Positions 20,741 through 32,100 of a DNA stretch of 55,000 nt are shown piece after piece (position 1 is the first letter of the stretch; each line of letters opens with the position of its first letter). The notes beneath the pieces were generated by a model. That model searched no databases. It was given only the letters and a program-made list of their open reading frames with translations, and was not told where the DNA came from. The DNA comes from Prorocentrum cordatum (lineage: Eukaryota > Sar > Dinophyceae > Prorocentrales > Prorocentraceae). A program made the position numbers and the translations under genes. The stretch covers positions 50,298 to 105,297 of the forward strand of contig CAUYUJ010000190.1 of NCBI GenBank assembly GCA_963575745.1, written 5' to 3'.

Positions 20741-21680
20741 TTCGTTCGTATCAGTATTATTTCTACTACTACTACTACTAGTACTACTACTACTAGAGCT
20801 GCTACTACTGCTAGGTAGTAGTAATAGCGTTGCTGTTGCTAATGACAACCTCAAAATTATAATAATATTCGAGCCACTACTGGGATTGCTGGTGATACGA
20901 ATACGGGTAGTAGTATTGTGATACCCTTTATAATGTTCATATTAATAAGCACGACGCTCGTATCAATACAACAGTGAATGATACGAATTGTAAGCGTATG
21001 CGTATTCGTTCTATGCAGGAGACGACGAATCATATCTAGTGAACAGGATTCGTAGTAATTAGAGGAGGAGGAGGAAGAGGATGAGGGAGCGAAGGAGGAG
21101 GAGGAAGACCAGTAGGAGGAGGAGGAGAGGGAGGAGGAAGAGGAGGAGGAGGAGAGGGAGGATGAGGAGGACGAGGAGAAACTTGAGGAGAAGGAGGAGG
21201 AAGAGGAGGAGGAGGAGGAGGAGGAGAAGAAAGAGGGAGGACGAGGAGGGACACGACACATAATAGCAAGAGCAAGCCACTGGCATTGCCATTGCCAACA
21301 ACACTCATCTAATCATTGCTGTCATTCGTATTCGTATTCTCAGTATTTTGCACCATGTTATGCCTCCTGCTGCTACGACTAATCTTATCATTAACGCCAA
21401 GCACCGTGTTCAGACGAATAATAAGAGCACGGCGCATACTATTATGATATTCGCACGCTGAAAAAACAACATACATATTATTGATAGTGCTACTATCAAC
21501 GGGTATTCATATAACGAAAAGTTTAGTATTAAGATAATGTTCGTGAACATCTGAATCGTATTATTAATATTAATGCTCATACGGGTAATCTTAAACAAAC
21601 AGTGCTACTACTTAGGGAAGGAGGAGGAGTAAGAGAGGGAGGAGGAAGAGGAGGAGGAGAGGGAGGAAGAGCGGGGACGA
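19621..21680. other. A+T-richer island with recurrent TACGAAT/ATTCGTA motifs
   Basis: Composition drops sharply in GC compared with the surroundings. TACGAAT, ATTCGTA, ATTACGA and related words recur on both strands throughout 19780-21600. The island is bounded and interrupted by purine (GGA-type) microsatellites near 19655-19760, 21058-21250 and 21615-21670. No coding domain was recognised. Confidence 0.6.
20404..20752. repeat. GTA/TAC trinucleotide hairpin
   Basis: About 150 bases of AGT repeat are followed, after AGTACAGTACT at about 20550-20565, by about 185 bases of ACT repeat. ACT is the reverse complement of AGT, so the two arms can form one very long hairpin. Confidence 0.9.
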
Positions 21681-22060
21681 GCAGTCAGAAAGGAATGACG
21701 ACGACTGGCGTCGATGGGTTCAAGTCATCTGGGGGCCAACATGTAATTCAAATACTTTCAGGTGTTATACCATTGACTTCGGAGAGGTGTTCGACAGAGG
21801 CTGCTTCTTAGCATCATTCCAGCATCGCCTCTGGAGCGCTCACGATGGTCTGATGAGGGTCACCGAGAGGCCCCCAGGTGTCCCCGAAGAGACCCCCAAG
21901 ACTACCAACGCAGGTCCATGAGGACCCCACAGGGCCCAAACAGGCAACAGTCAGTTTCCAAGATACGCAGAAATCGTCCCAAGAGAGATCCGACTAAGAG
22001 AGCCAAGGGGGGCCCCAACATGCCCTCAGGCTGGGCCCAAAGGGTCCCAAGAGCCCCTCA
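21681..22060. other. No gene seen
   Basis: Unique-looking sequence without a recognisable domain or repeat. Confidence 0.35.
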
Positions 22061-22235
22061 TTTCTTCCACGTCCTCCTCGTGATCCCCAGCCCCATTCCT
22101 CGTCCTCGACCTCCTCCTCGTCCTCCTCCTCCTCGTCCTCGTCCTGCTCCTCCTCGTCCTCGTCCTCCTCGTCCTCCTCCTCGTCCTCGTCCTCCTTCGT
22201 CCTCCTCCTCGTCCTCCTCGTCCTCCATGCCCGTT
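22060..22235. repeat. CTCGTC/CTCCTC microsatellite
   Basis: Imperfect CTC and GTC trinucleotide repeat, generating acidic frames on minus and proline/arginine frames on plus. Confidence 0.85.
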
Positions 22236-22331
22236 TTCTCCTCGTCCTGGGCGCTGGCCTCCGAGGGCCCCCATCGAGGGATGTCGAGCTGCCTGGGCAC
22301 CCGACCAGGATCGGTGAGGTGGTCAGGTTTA

Positions 22332-22482
22332 CCAGCCTCGAACGTATCCCTATCCCTAAGATTGACACGCCAAAAGGCGATGACAATCTTAGGGATTCGC
22401 CCTAAAAAAATAAGGGAATCCTAAGATTGGCATCGTGATGAGGAGGTGCCCAGCATAGGGATAGCGGTATGTTCCAGGCTGG
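22332..22482. mobile_element. TA-flanked MITE, CCAGCCT family, copy 1
   Basis: A 151-bp element with ends CCAGCCTCGAACGTATCCCT and complement of ATGTTCCAGGCTGG, flanked by TA on both sides. Two further copies of nearly the same length lie at 35946-36097 and 45595-45746. Tc1/mariner-like by its TA duplication. Confidence 0.85.
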
Positions 22483-22668
22483 TAAGACCAGGATCGGTGA
22501 GGTGGTCAGGTGACCTTGCCCGGCGCCGCGTCCTCGGCATGCAGGTGCGGGGCCCTGTGGACAACGGTCCGCGGGCCTCGAGGCTCTGCTCGGGACCAGC
22601 TCGTCGTCCCGATCCGTCTTGTGAAGGTTTTGGGGGCCGGGGAGCAAGGATCCAGGACGTCTCTCCTC

Positions 22669-22871
22669 GGCGGCGAGCGGGGGGGGGGAAGTGAGAAGGA
22701 AAAGGCCTTCTCAGAAGGGTCAGAAGTCCCCCAGCCTTCCGAGAGGTTTTCTGTGCCCTCCCCGAAGCCCCGAAGGCAGACAGCAGCCTCAGAAGGCACG
22801 AGGGCTCTGAGAGGTCCCGCCGCCTTCTGAGAATGCCTTCTCCTGCTCACTTCCCCCCCTCGCTCGCCGCC
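22669..22871. mobile_element. Inverted-repeat MITE, GGCGGCGAGC family, copy 1
   Basis: Ends GGCGGCGAGCGGGGG and CCCCTCGCTCGCCGCC, with arms of about 45 bases including GAAGTGAGAAGG and CCTTCTCAGAAGG words. The flanks share TCTCCTC but with a two-base offset, so the target duplication is uncertain. A second copy is at 33826-34216. Confidence 0.75.
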
Positions 22872-22954
22872 GATCTCCTCCAGGACCCCCCTTTCCCGTG
22901 GCGACCTCTGGGCTGGGGCAACCGAACCCCCCCCCCCAGCTCTGCCCGGGGGTG

Positions 22955-23010
22955 CGCTCCGGCCAGGGGTTCGAGGCGGGCCCGGCCGTGGCGACGGGAG
23001 CGCTCCAGGA
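22955..23010 (-). repeat. Dispersed repeat, CCACCGCTGGATTCGCC family, minus-strand copy
   Basis: The reverse complement carries TGGCCGGAGCGCACCCCCGG and CGTCGCCACGGCC, matching the other three copies. Confidence 0.55.
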
Positions 23011-23069
23011 GGATCGGCACAAAAGTACATGGCCTGCGAGCTTGCCTGTGCCTGTTCGCAGGCATGCAT

Positions 23070-23595
23070 GCATGCATGCGTGTGTGTGTGTGTGTATGCA
23101 TGTGTGTATGTGTGTGTATGAATGAATGAATGAATGAATGAATGCGTGTATGTCTGTATGCATGAATGTCTGTCTGTCTGTCTGTCGTCTGTCTGCCTGC
23201 CTGCCTGTCTGTCTGTCTGTCTGTCTGTCTGTCAGTCTGTATGCTTGCATGTATGTATGTATGCATGCATGCATGCATGTATGTATGTGTGCATGTATGT
23301 ATGTATGTATGTATGTATGTATGTATGTATGTATGTATGTATGTATGTATGTATGTATGTGTATGTATGTATGTATGTATGTATGTATGTATGTATGTAT
23401 GTATGTATGTATGTATGTATGTATGTATGTATGTATGTATGTATGTATGTATGTATGTATGTATGTATGTATGTATGTATGTATGTATGTATGTATGTAT
23501 GTATGTATGTGTATGTGTGTGTGTGTATGTATGTATGTATGTATGTTTGTATGCTTGTATGTATGCATGCATGCATCCATGCATGTAGGTAGGTG
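23070..23595. repeat. TGTG, TGAA, CTGT and ATGT tetranucleotide microsatellites
   Basis: Successive short-period runs: TG/ATGC, TGAA, CTGT (23165-23235) and a long ATGT run (23285-23560). Repeating Cys-Met-Tyr-Val and His-Thr-Tyr-Ile frames across it are not genes. Confidence 0.95.
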
Positions 23596-24062
23596 CGTAC
23601 GTGCGTATGTATGTGTGACTGCATGTCTGTGCATACCGCTAATTACATACCTATAACTATTTAGGTGCCATGCGAGTAAGTTCACAAACGTACGTATGCA
23701 CATACATAGTTACACACCTATATATCTGTATATATATATATATAGATACACGTGTGCTCACGCGTATGCCAATGCACGTATATGCACATATGCATGTATG
23801 CTTATTTGTTCGTATGCAGGTATACGTGTCATGTGCGCGGTATGTGCATAGTTCTGTATGTGTGCATGCATGCTGCGCAGGATGCGCACATGGCTGGCTA
23901 CGCGTATGTGTATGTGCGTGACGCTGTCTCAGCATTCCAGATGGATCTTCTGGGTCCGGACACGGCGGTTGGGCTGATAGCAGAACCTGTCCTGGTCGGC
24001 AAGAGCAAGAGGCGAAGAGTGAGGTAGATTGGCTGCGTGCTTCCAGCACACACACACACATA
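23596..24062 (+). other. Degenerate purine-pyrimidine tract, then possible short exon
   Basis: Up to about 23920 it is a degenerate ATGCATAC-type tract. 23920-24027 has an open plus frame ending AEPVLVGKSKRRRVR and TAG at 24025-24027. I found no family and no partner exon. Confidence 0.3.
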
Positions 24063-24162
24063 TCTGCATCCTCGAAATCGTTAGTCGATCCCGTACCCGT
24101 TTTTGTTCAAAAGGCACTCCCCAGGGGCGGTCCTCGGCTCCCGCCGGCGCTCCCAGAGGACG

Positions 24163-24220
24163 ATGCTCCGGCTGCTGCGGGAGCTCGACCTCTTCCGCAA
24201 GCTTCCTTCGGAGCGACAGG
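24163..24220 (+). CDS. ERGIC3: ERGIC3-like exon 1 (cytosolic N-terminus)
   Basis: ATG at 24163 opens MLRLLRELDLFRKLPSERQ, matching the family pattern of a basic start followed by LD-[FY]-RK-[LIV]-P. It ends at CAGG followed by GTAAAT, a good splice donor. An AG at 24155-24156 (CCCAG before AGGACGATG) could accept a trans-spliced leader. The exon is short, so the call depends on the motif and donor. Confidence 0.65.
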
Positions 24221-26673
24221 GTAAATTTCGATCCGATCGATCCAGCTCGACATCGATTCCGGCTGGCTCGACAACGTACTGATCAGGTAAGGGCAGGTTT
24301 TTCCTTGTTTTTGGGTCCTACGTGCCCTTGCCATGCCCCCTTACCGTCAAACAACGACTCAGGATGGAAAGCTGGTCCTGGGGAAAAGGTTGAGACTTCT
24401 GGGGGCGCCGTATGAAAAGTCAAGGAGTTGAATCTGTGGGTTCGGGGCTTTGTTGGCCCGCCTTCCGATATTCCGACGATTCGGTGCGGTCTGATGCTTG
24501 CATGGCGCCGTTGCGCATCCTGGCGCAGCCGGTTTGATGTTTGTTTCTGTGCCGATGCAGCTCCCGACGCGCATTCCAATTCGATCCGATCTCCCGATTC
24601 GATGCTGACTGGTCCTGCCATGAGACTCGCCGCGGCCCCCCGAGTTCAGTCCTCCTCTCGGAGGAGGATCGAAGGATGAACAACGGAATGAGGATATCAA
24701 CTTTCCTGAGGTCCGCGTAGATTTCCCGGGGTTCCCCTGCTGGCGCCTTTGGTGCCGCCCCCTGGCGCGCTGGGGTCAGGCACCGATCTCAGAGTTCCGT
24801 TCGGGCCTCCGAACATTTTACGTCTGTGCAGTTTGTTGTTCCTCTCAGCGAGGAGGAGAGTCAACCCAAGACTCGGCGACCACACGCGAACCCTGCCCCA
24901 CCACCCCATCATTTCTCGGGGGGAGGGCTAAGTGGGCACTGCTTGAGGACCACGGGCCCCCAAACATAATCTTGGAGGCACTTGGAGATCAGGAAATAGT
25001 CGAGGAGGGAGGTGGACATCTTGGCGTCGAGGGTAGGCCCCGCAGGAGCCAGCATGCAGGTGCCCGAACGCGCACAGTCGTCGGACCGGATCAGCTTGGA
25101 AGGGGGAGAGGTCGAAGTCGCCTGCGACCAAAATCGGCGTGCGATGCTCCTGTCCGAGCTGCGCGACCCTCGCGAGCAGGGCGAGTTGGAAACACTTCGA
25201 AGGTTACCCACCTGACGGACAGCCGGCGGCGGCGCGTCGCCCGCGGGCGGGGTGGCTTTCCCCTGGCCGCGCTGGCGGATGCGGCGGGCTGCCTCTGAGG
25301 CGGCGGGTCCCGCTGCTCCGCTGATCTGGAGCTGGATCGTCTTGTCGAGCGCCTGCGCGATGCGCTTGGCGCCCGCCTCCGTGTCCTTCGGCTCCTTGGT
25401 GTCCGTGAGCTCGGCGTCCGAGTCCTGGTCCGCTGGCTTGTCTTCGGCCGCCTCTGGCGCGGCCTGCGGCGGGGCCTCGACCGCCGTCGGCTGCGCGGCG
25501 GCCGCGTCCACCGATGGCGGCGGCGCCGCTGCGGCGGCGATCTTGTTGTGCTCCGCGTTGAGCTTCGTGGCCATGGCGTCGATCTCCCGCTGGAGCTCCG
25601 AGGTGAAGGCCAGGCCGCCGAACTTGGCCTAGACGAAGGCTGCGAGGGTGTCGGCGGCAGTCTCGGTCGGGGCGTGCCTGGCCACGGCCGCCGTCGCTGC
25701 CACCTTGAACTGGGCTTCCAGCTGCTGGATCTCCGTTCGGATCTTGGAACACTCCACTCGCCACCTCCGCGTACTTGCCGCTGAGCTCTTCCGCTTTCTC
25801 GATGTGCCACTGCGCGTCCTGCCCTTTCCCGCGATGCGCTCACGCTGGGCCCCGCGATCTGGGCACTGAGGCGCCGCGTCTGCCGATCTGGCGACCTGGA
25901 GGCCAAGGCCGTGTCTTTGGTCGCCTCGAGCTCCTCCTGCGCCTGCTTGTGGGGTTGGCCGCCCACGCCTTCGATGCTTCGCCAAAAGGCGACCGCCTTG
26001 ATGCAGACGGCGACGGGGTCCAGGTCGGTGGCTCCGCCGGGTTCGGCCGCGACGCTGTCGTCGAAATGAACGGCACTGCGAGACCATCTGTTGCCTCTGC
26101 TCCTCGACGAGGGACGTGCTGGGGCAGGTGTTGGAGCCTGAGCCGAGGTAGCTGCAAAACTGGCACCGCATTTCCCACAATGACGGTGCTGAAGATCGGC
26201 CCAAGACCATCCCCCACATGACGGTGTCGAGGAGACCATGCAACCTCTCTTGGCTCGTGACTGGCTCCTGGCCGCGCGTCGATCTCGCCCCTCCCGACCG
26301 CGGCGGCTGTTCCCTGCGGGCGGCGCGTGGCGCGCCATGCTGCCAGCGCGCACCGCCAGGCACAGGGCGAGGAGGCGGAGGCCACGGCGGTGGCCCCTCG
26401 GGGCCGCGAACAAAAATCAGTAGTGGGGCTGGACGCTGGCCGAGGCAACCAAGCCTGAGGAAGGGGCTGCCCTTCCACCTCGACCTCGGGCCTCGGAGTC
26501 GGGACGGGGAGGCGTTCCCCGCCTTGAGCCAAAATGGCCACGGGGGGAGGAGGAGGAGGAGGAGGAGGAGGAGGAGGAGGAGGAGGAGGAGGAGGAGGAG
26601 GAGGACGACGAGGAGGACGAGGAGGACAAGGAGGGGAGCAGGAGGAGGAGGAGGAGGACGAGGAGGAGGAGGA

Positions 26674-26707
<34 letters not shown>

Positions 26708-28650
26708 GGAGGAGGAGGAGATCCAGCGAGCTTGCAGGCAGGTTGGTCGGCCGCCCCTCCCCCATCCCATTACAAACTGCACTTGCCCTTGGAAACCGTT
26801 GTCTGGGGCCGCTTTCTCGGCCCGCGGAAACGGACGGCAACGGAGCCAATCGGAGCCAAGAGGAGGAGGAGGAGGAGGAGGAGGAGGAGGAGGAGGAGGA
26901 GGAGGAGGAGGAGGAGGAGGAGGAGGAGGAGGAGGAGGAGGAGGAGGAGGAGGCGAGGAGGAGGAGGAGGAGGAGGAGGAGGAGGAGGAGGAAGATGAGG
27001 AGGACGAGGAGGAGGAGGAGGAGGAGGAGGAGGAGAGGGAGGAGGAGGGAGTATATCAACATACTACATACTGAATGCGATGTGCCACGACATCTAGATG
27101 CGGAACCCTCTACTGATTATGCCTCTCGTAGCGCCCTCGGAAATTTGGGCGCGCGCGGAACGCATGTTCAGTCTTGCCCCCCCCCCGTAGGATCCTCTGA
27201 CTCCCCCCGACCCTCTCAACGAGCGAAGTGCGGCTCTTGCTCAGGGCCTACAGTGGACAGGGCCGGTGCTGCGATGCCCGTGGATAGAAACAGAGCAAGC
27301 GCTGATTGGGTGCATGCCCGGACGTGGTTTGCTGCTGAAGATGCGCTCTCCTATTTCCACTCGCTCCCCTTCTTCAGCTCCGCCTCACAACACCACCACC
27401 ACCTCATCCATACTGCCCTCACCGAGGGTCATGAACAAGTCAATGCCGTGCTTAGTTGGGCTTGCCGCTGCGTAAATTTGGCGTCGGCATGTTCAGCACC
27501 GTGCCGTTAGCCCTGGCGGTCAATACGCTCGCATCGGTCGACTCGCTCGGTATATTATTGCCCACTTGAGGACGGTCAACGCTGGGAATGCAACTTAAAT
27601 GCACACCCTGGCGGCCAGCTAAAGATGCTCGCCGAGGGCCTTGCTGGTGTACCTCCTCCACCTCCAACATCATGCTCCTCTCGGCCGATCCTCGACCCCC
27701 CCACCTCCCAGGTAGACGGTCCACGCATGCCCATGCAACCAGACCAGAAACGCTGATGCAGATGCCCTTGGCCCTGCCCTCGCCTTGGGTCAGGTCTATG
27801 ATATTCCTCCGCCTCCGCTTGAATGCCCTCACCGAGGGTCATTGTTTGAAATTGCGGCCTGGGTGATGCGAGTGTGGTTCATCGTGGGCCATCGCTTGAA
27901 CGTGCGGCCTGGGTGATGCATGTGGCGTGGATGCCGTCACCGAGTGTCATCGCTTGAAACTGCATCTTGGACGAAGTCAGCGCTGATCCCCTCCACTATC
28001 TCACACACGTCCACCATCCTCCCGCCGATCCAATCGAAACAAACCCTGAACTTGCAACCACCACCGAGGGACAGCGCTCAGTGCAGGCACGGCAGCACGC
28101 TCAACAAGGGTTGCCCAAGGACTGCTACTGGCCACAACAAACACGGCATGGTATCGGTACCTTCTAGCGACGGTGTGCAACCTGTTTGCGCAGCTCATCG
28201 TTGCCCCAGTAACATCCACAGAGTTCCCTCCTGCGCTCCCCCACCTTCCCCGCCAAATCCCAGCCGAGTGCCCTCGTCGGGGGCAAATAATGTGAACGCG
28301 AGCTAATGGAACATTGTACCTCGCGGACCTAATTTGGATGGTGATGCAGAGGATGATGATGCTGCTGATGATGATGATGATGATGCTGCTGATGATGATG
28401 ATGAGGATGCTGATGACGATGATGATGATGATGATGAGGATGATGATGAGGATGATGAAGATGATGAGGATGATGATGATGATGATGATGATGATTATTG
28501 ATGATGATGATGATGCTGCTGCTGATGATGATGATGGTGATGTTGATGCTGATGCTGCTGATGATGATGCTGAGGATGATGAAGATGATGAGGATGATGA
28601 TGATGATGATGATGATGATGTTGATGATGATGATGATGGTGATGTTGCTC

Positions 28651-28692
<42 letters not shown>

Positions 28693-28871
28693 CTGATGAT
28701 GATGAGGATGATGAAGATGATGATGATGATGGTGATGATGATGCTGATGCTGCTGATGATGATGCTGAGGATGATGAAGATGATGAGGATGATCATGATG
28801 CTGCTGCTGATGATGCTGCTGATGATGATGATGATGATGATGATGTTGATGATGATGATAATGATGATGAT

Positions 28872-28936
<65 letters not shown>

Positions 28937-28941
28937 CTGCT

Positions 28942-29008
<67 letters not shown>

Positions 29009-29026
29009 CTGCTGCTGTGCTGCTGC

Positions 29027-29113
<87 letters not shown>

Positions 29114-32100
29114 CGACAGGGGTGGCGGACCTGCCCGCAGCGGGCAATCAGTCGGCCTCTCCCGGCCGTCCCTTGTCAAGCTCCACCGCGACTTGATCGC
29201 GGGGCGTCCGCGCATGATCCATATTTTGGTGCAAAGTGCACTTCGTATTGCTTTTTGCCAGGGACGGTTGGGGGGTGCTGGCGTTGCACGCAGCAGGCTG
29301 TGTGCCCCCCCCCCCCCGTCGTCCCTGTCAAGAGCCGCGGCGACTCGATCGCGGGGCGCTCGCACGTGGTTCGGAGTTTGGTGCCAGGGGCACTTTTTTT
29401 CGCTGCGTGGGATGGGGGGGGGGCCGTGGGCAGTGTCCTGGGTTCGTCGCCGGTAGGGTGGGGGAGGGGGTGTATTCAAAAGGATGGGCACAGATCGGCC
29501 CCTGAGCCTGCTTACGTATCCTCCCCTCCTCCCTCCCTCCCTCCCTCCGCTTGGGTGGGGGAGGGGGTGTATTCAAAAGGATGGGCACAGATCGGCCCCT
29601 GAGCCTGCTTACGTATCCTCCCCTCCTCCCTCCCTCCCTCCCTCCCTCCTCCTCCCTCTTTCCCTTCCTCCTTCCTTCTCTTCTCTCCCTCCCTCCCTGT
29701 CTCCCCCTGGGGGGAGTTGGAGGCGGATCATCGTAGACTGGACTTCAGCTTTTGTACGTTTTTGACAGTCTTCTGGCTCCTGGAGGCGCCTCCATGCTTC
29801 TGGAGATCCCTGCTCGCCCTCACTCGTCCCCCCCTCCTCCGTCCCCCACCCTCTTTGCCCTCTCTCCTCCGCCTTTCTCTGCCTCTCCCCTCCCCCTCCC
29901 CTCCTCAAGGAGGCACGCGTGAGGAGGGGCAAGGCTTGATGGGTGCGGGGGGGAGGATCTGGACCCGTGGTCCTGGCACGGGCCCCTCAGGAGCACCGCG
30001 ACCCTGGAGTGGAGGCGCCCGAGTCCGTGGCCGCAGTGCTGGTCAGGGCTCTCCAGTCCGTTTGTATTCAGGAGAACAAAACATTGGCAGAAACGTTAAG
30101 TCGGGCGTGCCCCCCTACAGTGGGATTTTCGGCGAAAAATTAAAAATACCCCCAAAATGGTAAAAACATATTCCAAAAATAGTCTGGGGATTATTTACCT
30201 AACAGCGAAGACTGATAGGCTTCTAGTGGGCTCAAAAGAGAGCATCTTGACTCCCCAGGGGCGTCTGGACGGGTGCCGGGAGAATCTGGGCAATCCGCTG
30301 AATCGGGGGACTCCCCAGGACTCTTATAGATTCCTACAGAATTTCTTATGGATTCCTACAGGTCGTGTTCCCAGAACACTATTCCCAGGCCACATTTTGA
30401 ATGCCCGGAGCCAACTGTATGCCACTTCGTGTTCTTCGTCTTCCCAGAACACCATTCCCAGGCCACATTTTGAATGCCCGGAGCCAACTGTAGGCCACTT
30501 CGTGTTATTTGTGTTCCCAGAACACAATTCCCAGGCCACATTTTGAATGCCCGGAGCCAACTGTAGGCCACTTCGTGATCTTCGTGCTCCCAGAACACCA
30601 TTCTTGTACCATATTTTGATTGCCCGGAGCTAACTGTGGGCCACTTCGTGATCTTCGTGTTCCCAGAACACCAGTCCTGTGCCATATTTTGAATGCCCGA
30701 GCTGAGGCAGGCTGAGGCCCGAGGCAGGCTGAGGCCGAGGCAGGCCGAGGCAGGCTGAGGCTGAGGCAGGCTGAGGCTGAGGCTGAGGCAGGCTGAGGCT
30801 GAGGCAGGCTGAGGCTGAGGCTGAGGCTGATGCAGGCTGAGGCTGAGGCAGCTGAGGCTGAGCCGAGGCTGAAGGCAGGCTGAGGCTGAGGCTGAGGCTG
30901 AGCAGGCTGAGGCTGAGGCTGAGGCAGGCTGAGGCTGAGGCTGAGGGCTGAGGCTGAGGCAGGCTGAGGCTGAGGCTGAGGCAGGCTGAGGCTGAGGCAG
31001 GCTGAGGCTGAGGCTGAGGCTGAGGCTGAGGCTGAGGCTGAGGCAGGCTGAGGCTGAGGCAGGCGCTGAGGCAGGCTGATGCTGAGGCTGAGGCTGAGGC
31101 TGAGGCGGCTGAGGCTGAGGCTGAGGCAGGCTGAGGCTGAGGCAGGCTGAGGCTGAGGCTGAGGCCGAGGCTGAGGCTGAGGCTGAGGCCGAGGCTGAGG
31201 CTGAGGTGAGGCTGAGGATGAGGCTGAGGCTGAGGCAGGCTGAGGCTGAGCAGGCTGAGGCTGAGGCCGAGGCAGGCTCAGGCCGAGGCAGGCTGAGCTG
31301 AGACTGAGGCTGAGGCTGAGGCTGAGGCCGAGGCAGGCCGAAGCTGAGACAAGGTGAGGCTGAATGGGGGGGGGAAGGGGGGGGGAGGAGGGCAGGCTGA
31401 GGCAGGCTGAGGCCGAGGCAAGCCGAGGCCGAGGCAGGCTGAGGCTGAGGCTGAGGCAAACCGAGGCAGGCGAGGCTGAGGCTGAGGCTGAGGCTGAGGC
31501 TGAGGCTGAGGCTGAGGCTGAGGCTGAGGCAGGCTGAGGCTGAGGCTGACGCAGGCTGAGGCCGAGGCAGGCTGAGGCTGAGGCTGAGGCAGGCTGAGGC
31601 TGAGGCCGAGGCAGGCTGAGGCTGAGGCTGAGGCAAGCCGAGACAGGCTGAGGCTGAGGCTGAAACTGAGGCAGGCTGAGGCATCCGTAGGAATCCCTAG
31701 GAATCCTTATGAATCCGTAGGCATCCTTAGGAATCCGTAGGCATAGTTAAGCATCCTCAGGAATCCTTAGGAATCCTTGGGACTCCCTAGGAATCCTTAG
31801 GAATCCTTAGGAATCCCCAGGAATCCCTAGGAATCAGGAGTCCTAAGGATTCCTAAGGTTTCCTAAGGATTCCGATGGATTCCTAAGGATGCCTAAGGAT
31901 GCCTTAGGAATCCCTAGGAATCCTTAGGATTCCATTGGATCCTAAGGCCGTTGCCGCTGCGACTCTCATTGCGAATGCGACTGCGACTGCGAGAACAGCA
32001 GAATTCTACAACTGGATTCTCACCTGAATCTCAAGGGGAATGCTTCCAGATGTGCTTATACACATCGCTGTTGGGTTGCTTTGCCGGGATAATTTTTGAG

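Noticed and set aside
22789-23703. Cys/Tyr/Met and His/Thr/Ile repeat proteins
   Set aside because: Translation of an ATGT tetranucleotide run.
26523-26543. Spliced-leader RNA gene
   Set aside because: No GT donor follows the leader and no downstream RNA-gene structure was seen, so a relict in retroposed DNA fits better.
26218-27510. 430-codon plus frame
   Set aside because: Two GGA microsatellites joined by antisense of the LINE-like relic; no domain.
28314-29491. Poly-aspartate, poly-methionine and poly-histidine frames
   Set aside because: Translation of a GAT microsatellite in all frames.
30356-31684. 442-codon Ser/Leu/Pro-rich frame on minus
   Set aside because: Translation of GAGGCT and CCCAGAACAC tandem arrays within the TTAA element.
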